Below, piece by piece: positions 11,428 to 17,019 of a stretch of DNA of 24,808 bases (its first letter is position 1; each line of letters starts with the position of its first letter). A program made the position numbers and the translations under genes. The notes under the pieces were generated by a model. It worked only from the letters and a program-made list of their open reading frames with translations. It did not search any database and had not been told where the DNA came from. The DNA lies in the NCBI GenBank assembly GCA_031401035.1, contig JANNRA010000068.1, positions 1-24,808 of the forward strand. The letters run 5' to 3'. The stretch is from JANNRA01 sp031401035. GTDB taxonomy: Bacteria > Desulfobacterota > Binatia > HRBIN30 > CADEER01.

Positions 11428-11840
11428 ACGAGCCGATGCTCCCCCTCCCTGTGCCGAATCCCGACAACCAGGGGTTTTGGGACGGTTGCGCGCGCGGCGA
11501 GCTGCGCCTGCAGCGCTGCGCGCGCTGCGCCGCCTGGCGCCATCCGCCGCGCCCGATGTGCCCGCACTGCCACAGCCTGGAGAGCGAGTGGGGACTGGCA
11601 AGCGGCCGCGGCGTCGTGCACACCTTCACCATCGTGCACCACCCGACGCTGCCGGCCTTTGAGAGCCGCCTGCCCTACAACGTCGTCGTCGTGCGCCTCG
11701 ATGAGGGGCCGCTGATGGTCAGCAACCTCCTCGGCTGCCGCAACGACGCGATCCACATCGGCATGCCGGTGGTGGTGGCGTTCACGCCGCTCACCGACAC
11801 CATCGCGCTGCCGCAGTTCCGCCCGCAGGCGTCGCCGTGA
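11424..11840 (+). CDS. DUF35 protein: zinc ribbon plus OB fold, thiolase partner
   Basis: A 138-residue cytoplasmic protein. Residues about 14-26 form the lead-in helix (NQGFWDGCARGEL), followed by a zinc ribbon with two Cys pairs (CARC and CPHC, about 32-53) and an OB-fold (about 60-130, starting GRGVVHTFTIVHHP). In characterised systems such subunits bridge thiolase-fold enzymes, bind the CoA moiety and are needed for activity. The ATG at 11424 overlaps the stop codon of the thiolase-like gene (ATGA), and its own stop overlaps the GTG start of the next gene, so all three are translationally coupled. Confidence 0.9.
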   Translation: MNEPMLPLPVPNPDNQGFWDGCARGELRLQRCARCAAWRHPPRPMCPHCHSLESEWGLASGRGVVHTFTIVHHPTLPAFESRLPYNVVVVRLDEGPLMVSNLLGCRNDAIHIGMPVVVAFTPLTDTIALPQFRPQASP

Positions 11841-12484
11841 TCGCGCCGACCCTGTTGCTGCTCGCGGCACTGGCCGCCGGCGACACCGTCGTCGCGCGGG
11901 TCAACGGCACGCCGATCACCGCCGCGATGGTCAACCAGGTCGTCAAGGGCGTCATCGCCGGGCGCCCGGCCCCGCCGAGCAGCGAGGAGTTGGCGAAGTT
12001 GAGCGACGCGGCGCGGACGTCCCTGATCGACCTCGAGCTGCTCTACCAGGCGGCGGGGGCGCAGGGGATCCGCGTCAGCGAGGCGCGGATCGACGCCGAG
12101 ATCGCCCGCAGCCGGGCCCGCTTCCCCAAGCCGGCCGATTACGACGCCGCGCTCAAGCGCAGCGGCCTGACGCCGGAGGCGCTGCGCGCCGAGACGCGCA
12201 AGACGCTGACCGTCAACGCGCTGCTCGAGCGGGTGGTGTGGAAGAACGTGCGCGTCGCCCCCGACGCGGCGCAGCGCTACTACGACGCCAACCGCGCCGC
12301 GCTCGGCGGCAAGCCGTTCGCGACGTTGAAGCCGGCGATCGAGCTGACGCTGCGCGACGAGGCGCGCGATGCGGCGCAGGCGGCCTACGTGGCCGAGCTG
12401 CGCAAGTCGGCGAAGATCGACTCGGGCAACGCGCCGGCGAGCGATCCCCCAGCCGGGACCGCGGGCGTCCCGCCCGCTCGCTAG
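11837..12484 (+). CDS. SurA-type N-terminal chaperone domain protein without isomerase domain
   Basis: A 215-residue protein starting at a GTG that overlaps the DUF35 stop (GTGA). It begins with a short hydrophobic segment (IAPTLLLLAALAAG) lacking the usual positive charge, then the SurA/PpiD-type N-terminal pattern: VVARVNGTPITAAMVNQVV, a long helical region, LIDLELLYQAAGAQGIRVSEARIDAEI and a final helix pair to about 195. The parvulin rotamase domain that normally follows is missing, so it should act as a chaperone only. The last 14 residues (DPPAGTAGVPPAR end) are read from a palindromic repeat and are not part of the fold. Its link to thiolases is unexplained. Confidence 0.75.
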   Translation: MIAPTLLLLAALAAGDTVVARVNGTPITAAMVNQVVKGVIAGRPAPPSSEELAKLSDAARTSLIDLELLYQAAGAQGIRVSEARIDAEIARSRARFPKPADYDAALKRSGLTPEALRAETRKTLTVNALLERVVWKNVRVAPDAAQRYYDANRAALGGKPFATLKPAIELTLRDEARDAAQAAYVAELRKSAKIDSGNAPASDPPAGTAGVPPAR

Positions 12485-12518
12485 CGCGCTGCGCTGCGGA
12501 CGAGACGCCCGCGGTCCC
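12455..12518. repeat. Palindromic dispersed repeat between convergent genes
   Basis: Perfect 15-bp arms GGGACCGCGGGCGTC (12455-12469) and GACGCCCGCGGTCCC (12504-12518) enclose 34 bp. The homology extends outward in part (AGCC before the left arm, GGGCT after the right). The left arm lies inside the coding end of the SurA-like gene and supplies its stop-proximal codons. Position between the 3' ends of two convergent operons suggests a bidirectional terminator, but no T run follows. Confidence 0.75.
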
Positions 12519-12548
12519 AGCGGGCTGCCACCACGACGCCGTTGGCCC

Positions 12549-13715
12549 TCAACCCCGCTGCAGCAGGTGGATGACGCAGACGCTGCCGCCGCCCATCATG
12601 TGGCACATGCCGAGGTGCGGCAGGTCGCCGTTCTTGCGCCGCACCTGACGCTGGTCGGCCTCGCCGCGCAGCTGCAGCGTCGTCTCCCAGATCTGCGCCA
12701 GGCCGGTCGGGCCGCCCGGATGGCCGCGCGCGATCAGGCCGCCGTCGGTCGATACGGCGCAGCGCGAGCCGCCGATCTCGAAGGCCCCCTCCTCGATGTA
12801 CTTCTCGGCCTCGCCGGTCTTACAGAGCCCGAGCAGCTCGTAATACTCGAGCTCCTCGATGACGAAGGCGTCGTGCACCTGCACCATGTCGAGGTCCTGC
12901 GGCCCGACGCCGGCCTGCTCGTACACCGCCTTCGAGGAGTCAATACTCATGCGCGCCGGCCCGACCACCGGGCCCTGGAAGATGTGGCCGCGCTCGTAGC
13001 GCTCGCTCTGCAGCGTCGAGGCGACGATCTTCACCACCGGGCGGCCGGGGTTGAGCTTCTTCGCCAACTCGACCGGACCGATAATGGCGCAGGCGGCGCC
13101 GTCGCCGATCGGACACGACATCATCTTGGTCAGCGGCCACGCCACCATGCCCGACGCGAGCACACGCTCCGCCGTGACGCGCTCCTTCGCCTGCCGTTGC
13201 GCCATCGGGTTGAGGGCGCCGTTGTTGAAGTTCTTGGCGGCGATGCGCGCCAGGTGCTCGACCTTCGTGCCGCGCTCGTGCATGCGGCGCGTCGCCCACA
13301 TGGCGAAGAAGCCGGCCGGCAGGATGGCGTCCTCCATGTTCTCCGGCGCCGTCCCGGCGGTGCCGCTCTGGATCATGGTGGTCATCTTGTCGAAGCCGAG
13401 CACCATGGCGACGTCGTAGTGCCCGGCCGAGACGGCGAGGTACGCCTCGCGAAACGCCGCCGAGCCGGTGGCGGAGGCGTTCTCGATGCGCTGGACGGGA
13501 ATGCCGGTGAGGCCGAACTCCTTCATCACGCGCGTGCCGGACATGACCGTGGCGAAGATGTGGCCGGCGTAGGCGGCATCGACGTCGGCGAACGTCAGCC
13601 CGGCATCGTCGAGGGCGCCGAGCCCGGCGACGAGCGACATCTCGGTGTTCGACTTGCCGCTGTAAAAGGCGCCGAAGGGGTGCATCCCCACCCCGAGGAC
13701 CGCGACTTCTCTCAT
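12549..13715 (-). CDS. Thiolase-family protein with Ser at the nucleophile position
   Basis: A 388-residue thiolase-fold protein (start MREVAVLGVGMHPFG). The nucleophile loop reads IENASATGSAAF, so Ser81 stands where thiolases have Cys. The general-base loop GLIARGHPGGPTG (His332) is intact, and the C-terminal glycine loop is CHMMGGGSVC (371-380), lacking Cys directly before GGG. It is a different subfamily from the thiolase-like protein at 10234. The ATG at 13715 overlaps the upstream DUF35 stop (ATGA); longer in-frame extensions to 14012 only overlap the DUF35 gene. It is third in the operon FKBP, DUF35, thiolase. Reaction unknown; CoA-ester condensation, cleavage or acyl binding with DUF35 are the options. 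Confidence 0.87.
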   Translation of the reverse strand: MREVAVLGVGMHPFGAFYSGKSNTEMSLVAGLGALDDAGLTFADVDAAYAGHIFATVMSGTRVMKEFGLTGIPVQRIENASATGSAAFREAYLAVSAGHYDVAMVLGFDKMTTMIQSGTAGTAPENMEDAILPAGFFAMWATRRMHERGTKVEHLARIAAKNFNNGALNPMAQRQAKERVTAERVLASGMVAWPLTKMMSCPIGDGAACAIIGPVELAKKLNPGRPVVKIVASTLQSERYERGHIFQGPVVGPARMSIDSSKAVYEQAGVGPQDLDMVQVHDAFVIEELEYYELLGLCKTGEAEKYIEEGAFEIGGSRCAVSTDGGLIARGHPGGPTGLAQIWETTLQLRGEADQRQVRRKNGDLPHLGMCHMMGGGSVCVIHLLQRG

Positions 13716-14149
13716 GCTGCCTCCGCCACCGGCCGGAACCGGATGATGACGATGTCGGTGCCGCCGTCGTCGCGCAGCACGTCGAGCTCGCCGGTCACCG
13801 ACTGGCCCACCTTGAACTCCGCCTGCTTGCCGGCCAGCGGCGCCTGCACGCGCGGCCCCTCCGGTAGATCGATCTGGCCGACGCCGTAGCCCTCGGCGTG
13901 CTCCATGTTGGTCGAGCCGAACAGCGGCAGGTGCACGAAGGTGTAGCTGTACAGCGTGCCGCGCGCGCCGACCTCGATCGCCTCGGTGTGGCGCGACATG
14001 CACTTCCCGCACACCGCGCGGCGCGGATAGAAGACCTCGCCACAGTCCTCGCAGCGGGTCACCAACAGGGTCGGCGTCGCGCGCGGATCGTCCGGCACGG
14101 TGAAGAACCCCGGCTTGATCGGCCGCCGGGGACGGGGAGCATCAGCCAT
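13712..14149 (-). CDS. DUF35 protein: zinc ribbon plus OB fold
   Basis: A 145-residue partner subunit for the overlapping thiolase. The zinc ribbon has CEDC and CGKC pairs (about 33-50), followed by an OB fold starting GARGTLYSYTFVHLP and ending DIVIIRFRPV. The N-terminal extension (ADAPRPRRPIKPGFF) is typical for this subfamily, which often begins with a short lead before the ribbon. A GAGGGA Shine-Dalgarno overlaps the FKBP stop codon, 7 bp away, and its own stop overlaps the thiolase ATG, so it is translationally coupled on both sides. Confidence 0.9.
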   Translation of the reverse strand: MADAPRPRRPIKPGFFTVPDDPRATPTLLVTRCEDCGEVFYPRRAVCGKCMSRHTEAIEVGARGTLYSYTFVHLPLFGSTNMEHAEGYGVGQIDLPEGPRVQAPLAGKQAEFKVGQSVTGELDVLRDDGGTDIVIIRFRPVAEAA

Positions 14150-14156
14150 CAGTCCC

Positions 14157-14612
14157 TCACTTTTGGGTTTTGTCGATGATGCGCAGCAACTCGATATCGA
14201 AGGTGAGGCGCGAGTTGGCCGGCACCATGCCGGGAACGCCCTTGGCGCCGTATGCGAGCTGTGGCGGCACGACCAGACGGCGCTTGCCGCCCACCTGCAT
14301 CGTGCGCACGCCCTCGTCCCAACCCTTGATCACCTGCCCCGACCCGACCGGGAACCCGAACGGCTTCTTGCGGTCGTGCGTACTGTCGAACTTGGTGCCG
14401 TCGTCGAGCCAGCCGGTGAAGTGCACGACCACGACCTGCCCTTCGGTGGGATTCGGTCCGCGGCCGGTGGCGATGTCGGCGTACTGCATGCCGGACGGCG
14501 TCGCGTGCCACTGAATGACCGACGGTAACGGCGGAATGCCGGCCGCGGTCGTCGGCTCGGCGACGGCGATCGAGGCGCTGAGGAGCACGGCGGCGAGCAC
14601 ACGGATCATCAT
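14157..14612 (-). CDS. Periplasmic FKBP-type peptidyl-prolyl isomerase
   Basis: A 151-residue exported isomerase. A signal peptide occupies about 1-19 (IRVLAAVLLSASIAVA). The FKBP domain runs from about 40 to the end and keeps the active-site pattern: VVVHFTGWLDDGTKFDS, PFGFPVGSGQVIKGWDEGV, LVVPPQLAYG and LTFDIELL, including the Tyr/Phe/Asp/Trp pocket residues. It should be catalytically active in the periplasm. Two consecutive ATG codons (14612 and 14609) begin the gene. It heads an operon with DUF35 and thiolase genes, which are cytoplasmic enzymes, an unexpected association mirrored by the SurA-like gene on the other side. Confidence 0.93.
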   Translation of the reverse strand: MMIRVLAAVLLSASIAVAEPTTAAGIPPLPSVIQWHATPSGMQYADIATGRGPNPTEGQVVVVHFTGWLDDGTKFDSTHDRKKPFGFPVGSGQVIKGWDEGVRTMQVGGKRRLVVPPQLAYGAKGVPGMVPANSRLTFDIELLRIIDKTQK

Positions 14613-14649
14613 GACAGCCGCGTTCCCTAGCGATCCCCCGGGCGACGGT

Positions 14650-14663
14650 CAAACACTCGTTTG
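14650..14663. promoter_or_regulatory. Small dyad upstream of the FKBP operon
   Basis: CAAAC (14650-14654) and GTTTG (14659-14663) form a perfect inverted repeat around ACTC, with GGT/ACC partly extending it. It stands out as AT-rich in GC-rich surroundings, 38 bp before the FKBP start, and overlaps a minus-strand TTGAC hexamer. It could be an operator; no regulator is assigned. Confidence 0.3.
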
Positions 14664-14714
14664 GAACCGTGCAGCGTCGCCCCGACCGCGCCGGCGCAGC
14701 CGGGAGGGTCGGGA

Positions 14715-14748
14715 GCCGGCGACCACCGAGTGAACGGTCGCCGCCGGC
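14715..14748 (-). terminator. Stem-loop downstream of the small-protein gene
   Basis: GCCGGCGACC (14715-14724) pairs with GGTCGCC-GCCGGC (14736-14748) with one bulge and an 11-nt loop, followed on the plus strand by a second small hairpin CCCCC-GT-GGGGG (14748-14759). On the minus strand the pair lies about 40-80 nt after the stop of the small gene. There is no T run, so a factor-independent terminator is not certain. Confidence 0.35.
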
Positions 14749-14797
14749 CCCCGTGGGGGAGGGAGGTGGAGAGGGTGTTGCGAAGCTCGAGGATGAG

Positions 14798-14953
14798 TTA
14801 CGCGGCTACTGGAAGCGGCCGGGCGAGACGCGCAGCACGCGTGCTCAGAAGATGCGTCAGTACTGCGACTGCCTCTTCATCCGAGCGCGCCGTGTCCTGC
14901 ACGGCCTTCACCAATTCGAGAATCGTAATGCGTCTCGTGATGACCTTGTGCAT
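14798..14953 (-). CDS. Small protein of unknown function (51 aa) behind a sigma-54 promoter
   Basis: The credible product starts MHKVITRRITILELVKAV and is 51 residues: a basic start, an amphipathic helix (ITILELVKAVQDTARSDEEA), then a second helix (EAVAVLTHLLSTRAARLA) and a Pro-Ala tail. The pattern ILELV-x-AV...SDEEAVAVLTHLL resembles small uncharacterised proteins I remember from related genomes, without a known function. I chose ATG 14953 because GGGGGT lies upstream; the frame stays open to an ATG at 15082 (94 residues), but that leader has no Shine-Dalgarno and would begin about 10 nt after the predicted transcription start. No membrane segment is seen in the 51-residue form. Coding status is likely but not proven. 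Confidence 0.55.
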   Translation of the reverse strand: MHKVITRRITILELVKAVQDTARSDEEAVAVLTHLLSTRAARLARPLPVAA

Positions 14954-15102
14954 GATCGGACCCCCATCGCGACGCGACACGCGAACCCCAGAACGCGCGA
15001 CCGCATCGCCTCTGGCCGAAGCGTCCGCCCCACAACCCGTACCCAACATCACTCCAGCAGCCTGTTTCAACTTCGCCTCCATGCGTTACGAACAGGGGCT
15101 AA

Positions 15103-15118
15103 AGCAGCTACCGTGCCA
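15103..15118 (-). promoter_or_regulatory. Near-consensus sigma-54 promoter for the small protein
   Basis: On the minus strand from 15118 the bases read TGGCACG, GTAG, CTGCT, which fits the -24/-12 consensus TGGCACG-N4-TTGCW at all but one conserved position with exact GG-N10-GC spacing (GG 15117-15116, GC 15105-15104). It points at the small gene, giving an untranslated leader of about 140 nt to ATG 14953. An upstream dyad (15163-15186) is suitably placed for an NtrC-type activator. Confidence 0.65.
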
Positions 15119-15162
15119 ACGCCGGCGAAACCGGTATTTTCTGCGCGAAGTCGCTTCGCAGG

Positions 15163-15186
15163 TGCGACGTGTCAAATTTCGTCGCA
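15163..15186. promoter_or_regulatory. Dyad upstream of the sigma-54 promoter, candidate activator site
   Basis: TGCGACG (15163-15169) and CGTCGCA (15180-15186) are perfect inverted repeats around an AT-rich 10-bp spacer. The centre is about 55 bp upstream of the -24 box, about 80 bp before the expected start. A second short hairpin, GCGAAG-TCG-CTTCGC (15145-15159), lies between it and the promoter. No other function for this conspicuously AT-richer stretch is apparent. Confidence 0.45.
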
Positions 15187-15223
15187 AGGCGTGCGTAAAG
15201 AAAGTGACATTTCTGGCCGATCT

Positions 15224-15289
15224 GGAGTGCGGCGCGGAAGCGCCGCTGACGCGGCGCAACGGCCCAGCGGCGCTTACGCGCCGCACTCC
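15224..15289. repeat. Long palindromic repeat overlapping the CoA ligase stop codon
   Basis: Two 25-bp arms (15224-15248, starting GGAGTGCGGCGCGG; 15265-15289, ending CGCGCCGCACTCC) are inverted copies with a single mismatch, around a 16-bp loop. The mismatch (G15237 versus A15276) falls in the stop codon of the acyl-CoA ligase, whose final residues (VECGA) are encoded by the right arm. It may act as a terminator for the ligase transcript, but it has no T run. Confidence 0.8.
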
Positions 15290-16908
15290 ACATCTCGCAG
15301 GCGCCGTTCGGCCTCTTGGCGCAGGAGATACTTCTGGATCTTGCCCGAGCCGGTCATCGGGAACGCCTCGACCAGAAAGACGTGGCGCGGCACCTTGAAG
15401 CCGGCGATGGTGCCGCGGCACAGGGCGATGACGTCGGCGGCGGTGAGGGTGGCACCGGCCTCGGGGATGACGAAGGCGACGGGGATCTCGGCCAGGCGCG
15501 GGTCGCGGATGCCGACGACGGCGACGTGGTTGATGCGCGGGTCGTCGAGCAACAGGCACTCGACCTCGGTCGGGTCGACGTTCTCGCCGCCGACCTTGAG
15601 CAGATCCTTGTAGCGGCCGAGGAAGCGCAGGCAGCCGTCGGCGCGCAGCAGGCCGGAGTCGCCGGTGTGCAGCCAGCCGTCGGCGTCGACCGTCTGCGCC
15701 GTCTCCTCCGGCCGCTTATAGTACCCCTGCATGACCTGGTAGCCGCGCACGCAGATCTCCCCCACCTGCCCGGCCGGCAGCGGCGTGCCGCCGACGGGGT
15801 CGATGACCTGGATCTCGTAACCCGGCAGCGGCCAGCCGCTCATCGTGACGCGCGTCTCCTCGTCGCTGTCGAGGAAACTGCCGGTGACGCCGACGCCGAT
15901 CTCGGTCATGCCGTAGCCGGTCATCGTCCGCATCAGCGCCTGGGCGCGGCGCGCGATCGGCTCGCTCGACAGCATGCCGGCGGCGCAGACGCCGGTGCGC
16001 AGGCTCGACAGATCGCGCGACGACCGCGACGGGTGCTCGAGCAGATCCTTGTAGTGGGTGTCGAAGCCGTTGATCATCGTCGCCCGCTCGGCCTCGATCA
16101 GGCGCAGCGCCTCGCCGGCGTCGAAGCTCGGCATCAGCACGTGGCGGGCGCCGGTGGCCGGCGACATGAGCAGCGCCTTGTAGACGGCGAAGGCGTGGAA
16201 CAGCGGCAGGTAGTCGAGGATGACGTCGTTGGGCGTGATGCCGAGGCGGTTGGCGTTGTCGTGGATGTTGCGGACGACGTTGTGGCCCTGCATGACGCCC
16301 TTGGGAAAGCCGGTCGTCCCGGAGGTGTACATGATGTAGGCGGTGGCGTCGGGATCGACCGCCGCGGCGCGCCGCGCCACCTCGGCCGGGGCGACGGCGT
16401 CGCCGGCGGCGAGCAGGTCCTGCCAGCGCTGCGCGCCCGGCACCGGCGTGTCGGCGAGCAGGATGACGCGCCGCAGCGCCGGCGCCGTCTCGATCGCCAG
16501 CTCGCCCGCCGTCTGCGCGCGCAGCCCCGGCAGCAACTCCTCGATCATCCCCAGGTAGTCGACGCCGTGCGCGGCGTCGGCGGCGATGAGCGTCGTCGAA
16601 TCCGACTGCGTGACGACGTACGCCATGTCGCGGGTGCGGAAGCGGGTGTTGACCGGCACCAGCACGGCGCCGATCTTCGCCACCGCGAAGAACAGGAAGA
16701 CGAACTCGGGCCGATTGCCGAGCCACAGGCAGACGTGGTCGCCGGGCCCGACGCCGGCGGCGATGAGGGCACGCGCGGCGCGCTCGACCTCGTCGCGCTG
16801 CGCGGCGAACGTCCAACTGCGGCCCTCGTAGCTGAGCGCCGCGCGCTCCGGCCAGCGCGCCGCGGCGCGGTCGATGAGGTCCCCGAAGGTCTGCTTCTCT
16901 ATCCACAT
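15274..16908 (-). CDS. Acyl-CoA ligase, AMP-forming (long/medium-chain fatty acid or similar acid)
   Basis: A 544-residue ANL-superfamily enzyme that activates a carboxylic acid to its CoA thioester through an acyl-AMP. The P-loop AYIMYTSGTTGFPKGVMQ (near 175-192), the adenine motif GYGMTEIG, the hinge region LHTGDSGLLRADGCLRFLGRYKDLLKVGGENV and the catalytic-lysine motif PMTGSGKIQKYLL are all intact. The length is normal. ATG 16908 is preferred: an in-frame GTG at 16932 lies inside the hairpin repeat at 16925-17011 and would add eight repeat-derived residues. The stop codon lies in another repeat. It follows the C69-like gene on the same strand. The acid substrate cannot be told from sequence. 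Confidence 0.92.
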   Translation of the reverse strand: MWIEKQTFGDLIDRAAARWPERAALSYEGRSWTFAAQRDEVERAARALIAAGVGPGDHVCLWLGNRPEFVFLFFAVAKIGAVLVPVNTRFRTRDMAYVVTQSDSTTLIAADAAHGVDYLGMIEELLPGLRAQTAGELAIETAPALRRVILLADTPVPGAQRWQDLLAAGDAVAPAEVARRAAAVDPDATAYIMYTSGTTGFPKGVMQGHNVVRNIHDNANRLGITPNDVILDYLPLFHAFAVYKALLMSPATGARHVLMPSFDAGEALRLIEAERATMINGFDTHYKDLLEHPSRSSRDLSSLRTGVCAAGMLSSEPIARRAQALMRTMTGYGMTEIGVGVTGSFLDSDEETRVTMSGWPLPGYEIQVIDPVGGTPLPAGQVGEICVRGYQVMQGYYKRPEETAQTVDADGWLHTGDSGLLRADGCLRFLGRYKDLLKVGGENVDPTEVECLLLDDPRINHVAVVGIRDPRLAEIPVAFVIPEAGATLTAADVIALCRGTIAGFKVPRHVFLVEAFPMTGSGKIQKYLLRQEAERRLRDVECGA

Positions 16909-16924
16909 TCTACTTGTCTCGCTT

Positions 16925-17011
16925 TTCAACACGGAGACACGGAGGCACGGAGTCAGGACAACCTTCTCGGCGAGACTCCGTGCCTCCGTGTCTCCGTGTC
17001 TCCGTGTTGAA
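16925..17011. repeat. Hairpin built from 8-bp ACACGGAG-type units
   Basis: The left arm (16925-16954) begins TTCAACACGGAG and continues with 8-bp units ACACGGAG and GCACGGAG, ending TC. The right arm (16974-17011) is its inverted copy with one extra ACACGGAG unit. The loop is 19 nt. It fills almost the whole gap between the C69-like gene (stop at 17020) and the CoA ligase (start 16908). The same layout, with different base content, recurs at 19194-19274. Confidence 0.85.
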
Positions 17012-17019
17012 GGCCGTGG

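Noticed and set aside
14798..15082. 94-residue version of the small protein, possibly a lipoprotein (LGTGC)
   Set aside because: No Shine-Dalgarno, a start about 10 nt from the predicted transcription start, and no proper lipobox; the 51-residue form is favoured.
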